A stretch of 64,000 nucleotides of DNA from Candidatus Thermochlorobacteriaceae bacterium (GTDB lineage Bacteria; Bacteroidota; Chlorobiia; Chlorobiales; Thermochlorobacteraceae). This document shows positions 18,189 to 26,907 of the stretch, piece by piece. The stretch lies in contig JAJUFC010000001.1 in assembly GCA_029263855.1 (NCBI GenBank), positions 124,001 through 188,000 of the forward strand. Reading direction: 5' to 3'. Numbering within the stretch: the first letter of the stretch is position 1; every line of letters begins with the position of its first letter. Made by a program: the position numbers and the translations under genes. Under the pieces are notes generated by a model. That model made no database searches, was not told the DNA's origin, and worked only from the letters and a program-made list of their open reading frames with translations.

Positions 18189-19033
18189 GAACACTGCTTA
18201 TTGCACTTGTTGCGCTTACGGCGGTCGGCTGTGCCTCAACCAAGCCGACCACAACTCAAAAAGCATCAACTCAATTTGATTTGCGTTGGGCAGAACGTTT
18301 TTCAAAAGAAGAGAAAATTCAAATCCTGCACCAACGCGGGCTTCAACTGTTTCAAGAAGCCAAGCAACTCACCAGCCGCGAGCATCTTCAAAAAGCCAAA
18401 GACGATTTCCAATTCCTCGAAAAAGAATTTGGTGACACGCTTGCAACCCAACGCCTAAAAGAACTTGAGCAATACGAGCAAAACGTCATTACCTATTACA
18501 TCGCCGCCGCACAAGAATCTGCCGCCAAAAATCAACTTGCCGATGCCGCAGGCTACTACAAACTCTTGCTCCGCTTCGACTCCTCTCAAACCGTTGCCAA
18601 AGAATTTCTCGCGCAGCACCAAGCAGAAATAGAAAAGCAAGTGCAAGAAGTTCGCGCAACAGGCGATACCTATCTCAAAAAGAAACAATACGTCAAAGCC
18701 AAAAAAGTTTTTGAGCGATTGAAACTGATGGCGTATAGTCCTGAAATCGACAGCACCCTCGCGCAAATCAACGCTCTCAAAGCCCAACAAGACGCACGGC
18801 GACAACAAGCACTCAAAAAGTCTCTGCAAAAAAAAGATAATCCCGATGTGCCAGCCGAAATCGACCGCGAAAAAGTTTATAGCGATGCCAAACTTGCCTT
18901 CGAGAGAAAGGATTATCTTAAAGCCTATTCGCTCTTCAACATCTTAGAGCCGAACTACAAGGATACCGCACTCTATATTGAGCGCACTGCCGATAAAATC
19001 GAAGCTCTGGGACTCAACGAAGAACCAAACTGA
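18185..19033 (+). CDS. Lipoprotein with tetratricopeptide-like helical repeats
   Basis: Protein of 282 residues with a lipoprotein signal (LVALTAVGC followed by AS; lipobox Cys near residue 16). The mature part is almost all helical, with TPR-like units (AGYYKLLLRFDSSQ, YVKAKKVFERLKLM, YLKAYSLFNILEP). Its ATG overlaps the cyclase stop codon (ATGA), so the two are translated together. It may sit in the envelope beside the cyclase's sensor domain; that is inferred from gene order only. Confidence 0.75.
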   Translation: MRTLLIALVALTAVGCASTKPTTTQKASTQFDLRWAERFSKEEKIQILHQRGLQLFQEAKQLTSREHLQKAKDDFQFLEKEFGDTLATQRLKELEQYEQNVITYYIAAAQESAAKNQLADAAGYYKLLLRFDSSQTVAKEFLAQHQAEIEKQVQEVRATGDTYLKKKQYVKAKKVFERLKLMAYSPEIDSTLAQINALKAQQDARRQQALKKSLQKKDNPDVPAEIDREKVYSDAKLAFERKDYLKAYSLFNILEPNYKDTALYIERTADKIEALGLNEEPN

Positions 19034-19101
19034 CGCCTTTCAAAAAACGCTAATGACGCTTAAACTCGTGAGCGTTAAATCAAGAGTTCAAAATATCATC
19101 T

Positions 19102-19866
19102 ATGAAACTGCTCACGCTCATGTTTCTCTTGCCGCTCATGACTGAATCTTCAACTGCTCAATCCTTTGACCACAGCCTTTACACCGCAGTCCTCAAACGG
19201 CACGTCAAAGGCGATAAAGTCGACTACAAATCCCTCAAATCCGATAAAGACTTTCAAACCTATTTAGACCTGCTCTCCAAAGCCAATCCTGACGCATTGC
19301 CCACACGCGAAGAAAAAATTGCGTTTTGGATAAATGCCTACAACGCCTTTACGCTCAAACTCATTGTGGATAATTACCCCGTTAAAAGCATTACGGACCT
19401 TAGCGCGCTCGGAAAACTGACGGCGTTTATTGGTGATAGCCCGTGGAAGCGCGAGTTTTTTTCAATCAACGGCAAGAAAATGTCGCTCGATAAAATCGAG
19501 CATGAAATTTTGCGCGAAACCTTCAAAGAAGAGCGGATTCACTTTGCCGTCAACTGTGCCTCTTCATCTTGTCCCGTCTTGCGTCCCGAAGCCTACACGG
19601 CTGAAACGCTCAATCACCAGCTCAATGAACAAGCCAAACAGTTTCTCAAAGACACACTTCGCAACCGTATCGATTTGAAATCCAAAACGATTTACATCTC
19701 CAAAATTTTTGATTGGTATCAAGGCGATTTCACGAAGTCCGCAGGCTCGCTCGAAGCATTTCTTGCAAATTACATTGACGATGAAGACATCAAGCAGATG
19801 CTACTCAACAAGGAATTCAAAATCGAGTATATGGACTATGATTGGCGATTGAACGAAACCAAGTAA
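19102..19866 (+). CDS. DUF547-family secreted protein
   Basis: Protein of 254 residues with a signal peptide (MKLLTLMFLLPLMTESSTAQ). The family is recognised by VDYKSLKSD, KIAFWINAYNAFTLKLI and HFAVNCASSSCPVLRPEAY. Cysteines in NCASSSCP and an invariant Asn-Ala-Tyr-Asn motif are conserved in DUF547, whose reaction is unknown; it is distantly linked to papain-like/transglutaminase folds. First gene of a tight five-gene operon (gaps 8-27 bp) with CoA-binding, Omp85-like, glycosyltransferase and rsmD genes. Confidence 0.88.
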   Translation: MKLLTLMFLLPLMTESSTAQSFDHSLYTAVLKRHVKGDKVDYKSLKSDKDFQTYLDLLSKANPDALPTREEKIAFWINAYNAFTLKLIVDNYPVKSITDLSALGKLTAFIGDSPWKREFFSINGKKMSLDKIEHEILRETFKEERIHFAVNCASSSCPVLRPEAYTAETLNHQLNEQAKQFLKDTLRNRIDLKSKTIYISKIFDWYQGDFTKSAGSLEAFLANYIDDEDIKQMLLNKEFKIEYMDYDWRLNETK

Positions 19867-19893
19867 CTCTGCACGACAAAATTTTTCTCACTC

Positions 19894-20298
19894 ATGACGA
19901 TTCCTGAAATTCTTTCCACCTTCAAAACGATTGCGGTTGTCGGACTTTCGGATAAGCCTGAAAAGCCAAGCCACAGCGTTTCAAAGTATATGCTTGAAGC
20001 AGGCTACACGATTATTCCTGTCAACCCCATGCACGAGCAGGTCTTCGGTTTGAAGTGCTATCCGAGCCTTTCGAGTTTGCCCAATGAAGTGAAAGCGTCG
20101 ATTGAAATCGTCAATGTGTTTCGCAAGCCGAGCGATGTGCCGCCGATTGTTGATGAAGCGATTCAGATAGGCGCGAAAGCGATATGGCTACAACTTGGAA
20201 TTACGCATGAGGCGTCAGCAGAAAAAGCCCGTTTGAGCGGACTTGAAGTTGTTCAGAATCGATGCATTTTGGTCGAGCATCAGAGATACTTTTCATAA
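19894..20298 (+). CDS. CoA-binding domain protein (YccU-like)
   Basis: Small Rossmann-fold protein of 134 residues of the CoA-binding family (as in succinyl-CoA ligase alpha). Seen: the dinucleotide-like start TIAVVGLSDKPEKPSHSV, then GYTIIPVNPMHEQVFG, PSEV/PPIVDEAI-type segments and the tail VVQNRCILVEHQRY. The length equals the stand-alone YccU family. The role is not established; it probably binds CoA or a similar nucleotide. The next gene begins 16 bp later. Confidence 0.87.
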   Translation: MTIPEILSTFKTIAVVGLSDKPEKPSHSVSKYMLEAGYTIIPVNPMHEQVFGLKCYPSLSSLPNEVKASIEIVNVFRKPSDVPPIVDEAIQIGAKAIWLQLGITHEASAEKARLSGLEVVQNRCILVEHQRYFS

Positions 20299-20314
20299 CC
20301 TTTCCCCAATCGGC

Positions 20315-21826
20315 ATGCGCGTTGCTTGGATTTTTACTTTCGCCATTCTCACATATCCCTTTTCACTGTTTGCGCAACCGAGCGAGAGTAAGATTGGTCG
20401 AATGTTTGCCAAAGAAGAAACCCTTGACGCATGCGGCACGGTCGTCGATACGATTTTCATTGCAGGCAACGAGCACACGAAGCGGTTCGTAATTCGTCAA
20501 GAGTTTCCATTTGAAGAAGGCGATACGCTCACGATGGAAGCACTGACGATTGCGCAACAATTAACCTACAATCTTCAACTCTTCAACTTGGTGAATGTAT
20601 CGGCAAAGCGATTTACGCCGTTTTCACCTGTGCAGATTGCCTCGTCGGATACAATTTTGATGCAAGTCCATGAACTCGGACAAAGCAAAGCCGATGAATT
20701 GGGTCGCCCATATACGCTGGTCTTTGTTGAGGTTTATGAACGGTGGTTTATTTTTCCACAACCGATTTTTGATTTGCGCGGCATTAGTTTAACGCAGTGG
20801 TTCAAGAATCCGGCGATGTCGAATGTCAATGCGGGGATTGCCGTTTTCCACACAAACTTGACGGGCTACAAAGACCGACTGACGATGAGTTTCGGCGTTG
20901 GCTTCGATCCGTTTTTTCGTCTTTCATATTTCACGCCGTATTTGTGGAGCGAAACGCGCATTGGGCTGGGCACATCGCTGATTTGGCGCGACCTCAACAA
21001 CCTTGCGCTCGATACGCGCACAGGTCAGGTGGCTCGGTTCATTCAGCGCACATTCAGCGCATCGGTTTCAATTAGCGATAGACTTTCCACATTTGATTTT
21101 ATCGGCGCGAGTGTCGGCTATACCACGCTTCGCGTCAATGAAGAGAGCAAACAGGCGCAACCCTCCTCGACCGTCTCGCCTGACGGCGTCGATATTTTTC
21201 CAACAATTTCTTTTACTTATACGCATAGCCGATTGGATTTCAATCAATGCCCGACCGATGGGCTTTATTTTTCAACGCGCCTTACAAAAGTCGGATTGCC
21301 TAACTCACAAAACAAAATTGACATTACGCGCGCGCTCTTGGACTTTCGCATCTATCGAAAAATTCTCGGCAACCTCTCGCTCGGCTTCTACAATTTGAGC
21401 ATTCTTTCGCTCAATCAACCTGTGCCAAATCATCAACGGCTCTTCTTCGGATACGACATTCTCTTGCGTGGCTACACGGATAGGATTTTAGAAGGCGATA
21501 ACTTGCAACTTAACACGCTTGAACTGCGCTATCCGATTGTGCCGCTTCAAGCCGTAAAATTTGACTTCATTCCGTTCAAGCGATTTCAGATTTTTCAATA
21601 TGGAATGTTTCTCACCGCGTTTCTTGACGCGGGGAACGTTTGGTATAACTCGCGCTCCGTTGGGTTTGGGCTTCGGCAAGTGCACTACGATTTCAGCAAG
21701 AACAAATATGGCTACGGCTTCGGCATCGTTATGGTAGGCGGATACGAAGCCACAGCACGACTTGACTTCGCCTTCAACCAACAAGGGCGATTTCAAATCG
21801 TGATTGAAAACGAAATTTCCTTTTGA
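20315..21826 (+). CDS. Omp85/BamA-like outer-membrane protein with POTRA domain
   Basis: Protein of 503 residues from the ATG at 20315, which gives a clear signal peptide (MRVAWIFTFAILTYPFSLFAQ). A longer frame from 20243 overlaps the CoA-binding gene. One POTRA-like domain follows (GTVVDTIFIAGNEHTKRFVI, FEEGDTL, NLQLFNLVNV). The C-terminal two thirds is a surface-antigen type beta-barrel with the motif LLRGY(TDRILEGD), matching the conserved RGY/F element of Omp85 barrels. It is too short for BamA itself, which has five POTRA domains, so it is an accessory Omp85/TamA/patatin-barrel relative. Confidence 0.75.
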   Translation: MRVAWIFTFAILTYPFSLFAQPSESKIGRMFAKEETLDACGTVVDTIFIAGNEHTKRFVIRQEFPFEEGDTLTMEALTIAQQLTYNLQLFNLVNVSAKRFTPFSPVQIASSDTILMQVHELGQSKADELGRPYTLVFVEVYERWFIFPQPIFDLRGISLTQWFKNPAMSNVNAGIAVFHTNLTGYKDRLTMSFGVGFDPFFRLSYFTPYLWSETRIGLGTSLIWRDLNNLALDTRTGQVARFIQRTFSASVSISDRLSTFDFIGASVGYTTLRVNEESKQAQPSSTVSPDGVDIFPTISFTYTHSRLDFNQCPTDGLYFSTRLTKVGLPNSQNKIDITRALLDFRIYRKILGNLSLGFYNLSILSLNQPVPNHQRLFFGYDILLRGYTDRILEGDNLQLNTLELRYPIVPLQAVKFDFIPFKRFQIFQYGMFLTAFLDAGNVWYNSRSVGFGLRQVHYDFSKNKYGYGFGIVMVGGYEATARLDFAFNQQGRFQIVIENEISF

Positions 21827-21834
21827 GCCTTGCA

Positions 21835-22542
21835 ATGAAAATCTCGATTGTGATTCCAACGCTCAATGAAGCCGCGCATATTCAGCGAACGCTTGGCTCT
21901 ATTGCATCGCAGGCACTTTCAGAAAACTTAAAGGTCGAACTCTTAATCGCGGACGGCGGCTCGACGGACGACACGCCTGAACGCATTATGGAGTTTTTCG
22001 AGACCAACGATACGCTTCCCGTGCGAATGTTTCTTTCCGAAAAAGGTCGCGCCAAGCAAATGAACTGCGGCGCGCATTTCGCGAGCGGAGACGCGCTTCT
22101 TTTCCTGCACGCCGACACGCAACTGGGCGAAAATGCTCTCTTGGAACTTGCGAACGTGCTAGAAAATCCAAAGGTTGAGTTTGGCTACTTTGCTATGCGA
22201 TTTGATTCCGAAAATCCCATCGCCGAATTTTACGCATCGCTCACGAACATCAACTCGCTCCTCACGCACTACGGCGATTCGGGCATTTTCGTCCGTCGCG
22301 ATTTTTTCGAGCGCGTCGGAAAATTTCCCGAACAAGACTTTTTGGAAGATGTCGAGTTCTTGCAACGCGCCGCGCGCCATTGCGAGCCACATTTGATTGA
22401 ACGCGCGTCGGTGATGACTTCCGCAAGACGTTTTGAAAAAAACGGATACCTTTGGCAAATGCTTTCCAACATCGGCATCGTCGGGCTCTACAAACTCGGC
22501 GCGTCGCCCGATTGGCTCAAACAATTCTATCAAGGCAAGTAG
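21835..22542 (+). CDS. Family 2 glycosyltransferase (TIGR04283 type)
   Basis: Protein of 235 residues; I take the ATG at 21835 (MKISIVIPTLNEAAHI). The GT-A fold motifs are IADGGSTDDT, then KGRAKQMNCGA, LLFLHADTQL (metal-binding DxD-like) and GDSGIFVRRDFF with TSARRFEKNG. This set matches the TIGR04283 family, often labelled arsenosugar or rSAM-associated glycosyltransferase, but no arsenic genes are nearby, so the acceptor is unknown. It lies 8 bp behind the Omp85-like gene and 13 bp before rsmD. Confidence 0.85.
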   Translation: MKISIVIPTLNEAAHIQRTLGSIASQALSENLKVELLIADGGSTDDTPERIMEFFETNDTLPVRMFLSEKGRAKQMNCGAHFASGDALLFLHADTQLGENALLELANVLENPKVEFGYFAMRFDSENPIAEFYASLTNINSLLTHYGDSGIFVRRDFFERVGKFPEQDFLEDVEFLQRAARHCEPHLIERASVMTSARRFEKNGYLWQMLSNIGIVGLYKLGASPDWLKQFYQGK

Positions 22543-22555
22543 GGAGAAATTGCAT

Positions 22556-23110
22556 GTGAGAATTATTGCTGGAAAATTTCGCTCTCGTCGACTGAAAACC
22601 ATCGACTCGACCATCGTGCGCCCGACGACCGACCGCGCGCGTCAGACGATATTCGATGTCTTGTCGGCGAGAATGAACTTCGAGAACGCGCGCGCCCTCG
22701 ATTGCTTTGCGGGAAGCGGGCTATTGGGTTTCGAAGCGTTGAGCAGAGGCGCGGAAGCGGTTACCTTTGTCGAGCAAAACGCGCAAGCGGCGCGCCACAT
22801 TTTAGAGTCGATTCGACTGTTGAAGGTGGAATCGCAAGCGGAGTTGCGCGTAACCGACGTGATGCGGTTCATCGCCGAAACGACCGAACGCTATCATCTC
22901 ATTTTCGCAGACCCGCCTTATGACTTTCGCCTCTACGATAAATTCTTGCGCAAGATTTTTGAGCGCAACCTGATTTTGCCCGAAGGATACTTGGTTTTGG
23001 AACATCACGCGCGCGAAAAATTTGAGACGAGCGAGCATTTTCGCTTCCATAAAAACTTTGGCGCAACCGTCGTGAGTTTTTTTGCGATTGAAGACGCGAA
23101 AGCAAGTTAA
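22556..23110 (+). CDS. rsmD: 16S rRNA (guanine-N2)-methyltransferase RsmD
   Basis: Protein of 184 residues that methylates G966 (E. coli numbering) of 16S rRNA using SAM. The start is GTG at 22556 (VRIIAGKFRSRR), set by the sequence AGGGAG 9-14 bases upstream and by the usual family N-terminus; a longer frame runs into the glycosyltransferase gene. Motifs: RPTTDRARQTIFDVL, the SAM site ALDCFAGSGLLGFEALSRGA and the catalytic DPPYDF. The stop overlaps the convergent flavoprotein gene's stop by 3-4 bp (TTAA), so no terminator separates them. Confidence 0.93.
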   Translation: MRIIAGKFRSRRLKTIDSTIVRPTTDRARQTIFDVLSARMNFENARALDCFAGSGLLGFEALSRGAEAVTFVEQNAQAARHILESIRLLKVESQAELRVTDVMRFIAETTERYHLIFADPPYDFRLYDKFLRKIFERNLILPEGYLVLEHHAREKFETSEHFRFHKNFGATVVSFFAIEDAKAS

Positions 23111-24786
23111 GTTTCCGCAAGGTATTGATGCACGAATTTAATCGACATCGCGCCCTCGCCGACGGCGGAGGCGACGCGGTTCATCGCGCCAGAGCGCACG
23201 TCGCCCGCCGCAAAAACCCCTTCGACGCTCGTTTCAAGCAAAAACGGCTCTCTGTTTTTTCGCCAATGCTTTTTGAAGACTGGCTCTCCGAGCAGGTCTC
23301 TTCCCGTTATCACGAATCCTTTTGAATCTTTGAGCACTTCGGGCATCAACCAATCCGTCGCAGGCTTCGCGCCGATAAAGACGAAGAGCGCGACCGCTTC
23401 TTTGACCTCGCGCGCTTTTGTCTCGATATGTTCTATCACGATTTCTTCCAACTGCTCGCCGCCGCAGACTTCGACGATTTCAGAATGAGGAATAAGCTCG
23501 ATATTCGGCGCGCTTGCAATTTGGTCGATGAGGTATTGCGACATCGTTGAGGATAAGTCGGGCTTGCGAATGACGATAAAGACGTTTTTGGCAAAGCGGG
23601 AAAGATACATTGCCGCTTGCCCCGCTGAATTTCCTCCGCCAACGATATAGACGTCTTTTTCTTTACACGCGCTCGCTTCCGTCATCGCCGCGCCGTAATA
23701 AACGCCTGCGCCGGTAAATCGCTCGATGTTTCGCGCCTCAAGTTTTCGATAATCTACCCCCGTGGCGACGATGAGGCTTCGCGTCAGAACTTCGTGATTG
23801 TTTGAAAGCGTGAGCAGTTTATACCCGTCTTGCAGTTTAATCGACTTCACTTCGCTTGGCGAGAGAAATTCCGTTCCGAAGCGCGTGGCTTGGGTAATGG
23901 CACGTCGCGCTAAATCCGCGCCGCTCAATCCGGTCGGGAATCCGAGATAGTTTTCGATGCGCGAACTGGTTCCGGCTTGTCCGCCAGGCGCGCGTCGTTC
24001 AATGAGCAAGGTCTTCAAGCCTTCGGACGCGCCATAGACGGCGGCGGCAAGCCCTGCGGGTCCTGCGCCAATAATTGCCACGTCGTAAAGCCGCTCCGAC
24101 GCTTGCCCCTTAAGCCCGATTCGCGTCGCAAGTTCGGCAAGGTCGGGCGAAGCAAGCGCGGTTCCATCTTCAAAAAAAACGGCGGGCAATGATTTCTTTT
24201 CAAGGCGATGCAGTTCGAGCAAGGCTTCGGCGGCTTCGTTGGAAGAAATGTCAAGCCACTGATAGGGAATAAGATTGCCGGCAAGAAAATCTTTTATCGC
24301 GTGCGACTTCGGCGAGAATTGATAGCCGACGACCTTAATGCCGACAAAGTCAGGCGTGTAAGCGGCGAGCCACTCATCGAGCAAATCGGTAAGAACGGGG
24401 AAGAGTTTTTCTTCGGGCGGATCCCAAGGCTTCATCAAGTAGTAATCGAGCTTGACGTCGTTAATCGCCTTGATTGCCGCGCTGGTGTCGGAGTATGCGG
24501 TTAGCAAAACGCGCTTGGCTTCGGGATAGAGCGGCTTTGTTTGCTCTAAAAAATCGACGCCGCCCATTTCAGGCATTTTTTGGTCGGAAAGAAACAGGGC
24601 GACGGTTTCACCTTGTTGCTTCAACGTTTTGAGTGAGTCAAGGGCTTCAACGGCAGATGATGTGCTTAAAACACGATACTCTTTTTTGTATTGCGCTCGC
24701 AGGTCGCGAGCAATGGCGCGAAGCACTTGGGGGTCGTCGTCGACGGCGAAAATGATGGGCTGTTTGCTCTGTGCGATTGTTGGCAT
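23107..24786 (-). CDS. Response regulator fused to cysteine-less glutaredoxin-like and thioredoxin-reductase-like domains
   Basis: Protein of 559 residues with three parts. Residues 1-135 are a receiver domain with intact acidic pair (VDDDP), phospho-Asp (LSDQKMP), Thr (LLTAYSD) and Lys (LMKPW). Residues about 140-225 resemble glutaredoxin, but the CPxC position reads SPKS (FSPKSHAIKDFL). Residues about 230-559 are a thioredoxin-reductase-like flavoprotein with the FAD motif GAGPAGLAAA, an NADPH motif GGGNSAGQAA and a C-terminal FAD segment GVFAAGDVRSGA. Its usual CxxC site reads YYGAAMTEA. Thus it should bind FAD and NAD(P)H but cannot do dithiol chemistry. Such proteins are annotated in databases as fused regulator/thioredoxin reductase. 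The matching kinase gene lies 123 bp upstream on the same strand. Confidence 0.9.
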   Translation of the reverse strand: MPTIAQSKQPIIFAVDDDPQVLRAIARDLRAQYKKEYRVLSTSSAVEALDSLKTLKQQGETVALFLSDQKMPEMGGVDFLEQTKPLYPEAKRVLLTAYSDTSAAIKAINDVKLDYYLMKPWDPPEEKLFPVLTDLLDEWLAAYTPDFVGIKVVGYQFSPKSHAIKDFLAGNLIPYQWLDISSNEAAEALLELHRLEKKSLPAVFFEDGTALASPDLAELATRIGLKGQASERLYDVAIIGAGPAGLAAAVYGASEGLKTLLIERRAPGGQAGTSSRIENYLGFPTGLSGADLARRAITQATRFGTEFLSPSEVKSIKLQDGYKLLTLSNNHEVLTRSLIVATGVDYRKLEARNIERFTGAGVYYGAAMTEASACKEKDVYIVGGGNSAGQAAMYLSRFAKNVFIVIRKPDLSSTMSQYLIDQIASAPNIELIPHSEIVEVCGGEQLEEIVIEHIETKAREVKEAVALFVFIGAKPATDWLMPEVLKDSKGFVITGRDLLGEPVFKKHWRKNREPFLLETSVEGVFAAGDVRSGAMNRVASAVGEGAMSIKFVHQYLAET

Positions 24787-24863
24787 AACCGGCGGCGAAA
24801 GTCGTTTAGATGATGTGATATTGATTGGTCAAGCGTCAGGGCTTATTTACGAACTCTAAAAGA

Positions 24864-24879
24864 GCGATTTCTCAATCGC
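24864..24879. other. Inverted repeat between kinase and regulator genes
   Basis: GCGATT-TCTC-AATCGC, a perfect 6-bp stem with a 4-base loop, lies in the 123-bp gap between the two-component genes. Two copies of GGCTTATTT flank it. It could be an operator or an RNA hairpin adjusting downstream expression; there is no T-tract on the minus strand, so a simple terminator is unlikely. Confidence 0.4.
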
Positions 24880-24909
24880 AAGCAATGATAAGGCTTATTT
24901 CAAATTGAT

Positions 24910-26334
24910 TCAGCCATTTTTTGTCGGCGCAGTTGGGAAGCAGAGTTCAAATTCCGTTTTTCCGCGTTCCGATTTCACTTTGATAAAGCCGTTGTGCTTG
25001 GCGACGATTTTCTTGACGATATCGAGCCCCAACCCCGTGCCTTTGCCAACGGGCTTCGTCGTGAAGAACGGGTCAAAAATTTTACCGAGCAATTCTTTTG
25101 GAATGCCCTCCCCGTCGTCGATGATGGAAATTTTCACCACGTCTTTTTCAGGAACGGCGCGAATGTCAATCGTGCCTTTTTCGCCGACCGCATCGATGGC
25201 GTTGTCGATAAGGTTCGTCCACACCTGATTGAGTTCGCCCGCATAGCCAATGATTTTCGGGAGCGCGGCGGGATAGTCTTGTCGCACTTGAATATGTTTT
25301 TCTCTCAATTTATAGCCGAGCATCGCGAGCGTGCTTTCAATGCCTTCGCGCACATCGACAGGCTCTTTCTCGACGGCTTTGTCCATGTGCGAATAGCCTT
25401 TGACGGCATCGACGAGTTTTTTAATGCGGCTCGCCGCCTCGTGAATGTCGCGGACATATTGCTCGGTGTTCAGCACGCCCTCCCACCATTCAAGCGCGGT
25501 GAAGAGTTCCTCGCCTGAAAATTCAGCGGCGACTTTATCGAGGTCGTCGGTCGTGATTTGAAAATCGGCGAAAATCTCGACGCGCTCGTCGTTGGCGTTG
25601 TCGTCGGAGCAAACAAACTGGTGAGCGTCGAACCAATCGCGCAGGTCGTCCTCGAGCGCCGTTCGCTCCAAGAGCGAAAGCGGCTTTTGTTTGGACGTAT
25701 CGAGTTTGGCGAAGAGCATCGCGTTCAGCGTATCGACTTGTTCTGGCGACATTTTAACTTGAATGATGCGCTTAAAGCTTTCGGGCGTTTCGCTCAAGTG
25801 GCGTTTCAATCGCGCCGCGCTACGCACGATGGCGGCGGCGGGGTTATTGAGCTCGTGCGCCAAGCCTGCCGAAAGTTTGCCGAGCGAAACGAGTTTTTCC
25901 TGCTGCTGCATATTTTCGGTGAACTCGCGCGTGCGGTCGAGCATGATGCTCACAAAGGCTTGGGTAAGCGCGTAATGCTTTTCGGTCATTTCTTTGAAGT
26001 GGTCTTTGGAGAAGAGCAGAACGGCGGTCGGCTGAACAATGAAGCCGGTGGCGCGCGCATCTGAAAGACGCGAATAAGGGAGCGCGCCTGTAACTTGTCC
26101 TGTTTCAATTGCGATGGCTTGTCGCCACTGTCCATCTTGCTCGACGCGAAATTCAATCCGTCCGCTCAACACGATGCCCGCGTAAATAATTGGCTCGCCG
26201 CGCTTGATATACACGTCGCCTTCTTCAAACAACGAAAGCGCGCTTTTGGAAACTAACCAGCGAAGTTCGTCGTCGGGCACAAGTTTGAAGACATCAAATC
26301 GGCGAAGGGTCTCAAAAATGACATCATTTGTCAT
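24910..26334 (-). CDS. Histidine kinase with N-terminal cyclic-nucleotide-binding domain
   Basis: Soluble kinase of 474 residues with no membrane helix. Residues about 1-130 match the CRP/cNMP-binding fold (FEEGDVYIKRGEP, IVLSGRIEFRV). However, the phosphate-binding cassette is weak, so the ligand may not be cAMP. The HisKA domain has its phospho-His in GLAHELNNPAAAI near residue 158, and a long insert separates it from the ATPase domain (NLIDNAIDAVGEKG, DDGEGIPKE, GKGTGLGLDIVKKIV). It is transcribed just before the receiver-flavoprotein gene. This kinase/flavoprotein pair recurs in other genomes to my knowledge, so the regulator is its likely phosphorylation target. Confidence 0.88.
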   Translation of the reverse strand: MTNDVIFETLRRFDVFKLVPDDELRWLVSKSALSLFEEGDVYIKRGEPIIYAGIVLSGRIEFRVEQDGQWRQAIAIETGQVTGALPYSRLSDARATGFIVQPTAVLLFSKDHFKEMTEKHYALTQAFVSIMLDRTREFTENMQQQEKLVSLGKLSAGLAHELNNPAAAIVRSAARLKRHLSETPESFKRIIQVKMSPEQVDTLNAMLFAKLDTSKQKPLSLLERTALEDDLRDWFDAHQFVCSDDNANDERVEIFADFQITTDDLDKVAAEFSGEELFTALEWWEGVLNTEQYVRDIHEAASRIKKLVDAVKGYSHMDKAVEKEPVDVREGIESTLAMLGYKLREKHIQVRQDYPAALPKIIGYAGELNQVWTNLIDNAIDAVGEKGTIDIRAVPEKDVVKISIIDDGEGIPKELLGKIFDPFFTTKPVGKGTGLGLDIVKKIVAKHNGFIKVKSERGKTEFELCFPTAPTKNG

Positions 26335-26425
26335 AATTTATCAGCATCATTTTATTTTCAACAATTTACGCAACATCTCGCACGTTTGACTTCGCTCGCA
26401 AAAAACATTCAACCTACCTGTTCAA

Positions 26426-26902
26426 ATGATGACGCTTATCTTGATTTTAACGCTTGTTTCATCATCAAACACAGAGAAAAACGAGGACGGCAAAATGAAC
26501 GAACCCGAAGTGAAAGCAGTGGTTCAAACGCTCTTTGACGCCATGCGCTCTGCGGATAGCGCGCGACTTCATACGCTCTTTACCGATAATGCGCAACTGA
26601 AAACAGTGCAAACCTCTCCAAGAGTGATGCTGAGAGAGGAATCGGTAGAGGCATTTATTCGCGCGGTCGGCGCGCCACGAAAAGAAGTATGGGACGAGCG
26701 GATTTTTGATGTCGAGGTCAAAATTGATGGAGAACTCGCGATGGTTTGGGCGAAGTATGAATTTTATGTCGATACCTCCTTCAGTCATTGTGGCGTCAAT
26801 TTGTTTCAACTTCTCAAACAGAACGGAGAGTGGAAAATTTTTTCCGTAACGGATACGCGCCGAAAGTCGCCATGCGAAAGACGAACCGACGCACAAAAGT
26901 GA
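26426..26902 (+). CDS. NTF2-like/SnoaL-type small protein
   Basis: Protein of 158 residues. The core (from MNEPEVKAVVQTLFDAMRSAD) has the NTF2-like cone-fold pattern: helix, LHTLFTDNAQL, then strands DVEVKIDGELAMVWAKYEFYV and NLFQLLKQNGEWKIFSVTDTRR. Similar proteins are DUF4440/lumazine-binding-like. The first 20 residues are hydrophobic (MMTLILILTLVSS) and may be a short signal or an over-extended start; an ATG at 26495 is the alternative. Function unknown. It stands between divergent and convergent neighbours, 5 bp from the next stop codon. Confidence 0.7.
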   Translation: MMTLILILTLVSSSNTEKNEDGKMNEPEVKAVVQTLFDAMRSADSARLHTLFTDNAQLKTVQTSPRVMLREESVEAFIRAVGAPRKEVWDERIFDVEVKIDGELAMVWAKYEFYVDTSFSHCGVNLFQLLKQNGEWKIFSVTDTRRKSPCERRTDAQK

Positions 26903-26907
26903 AAGCG

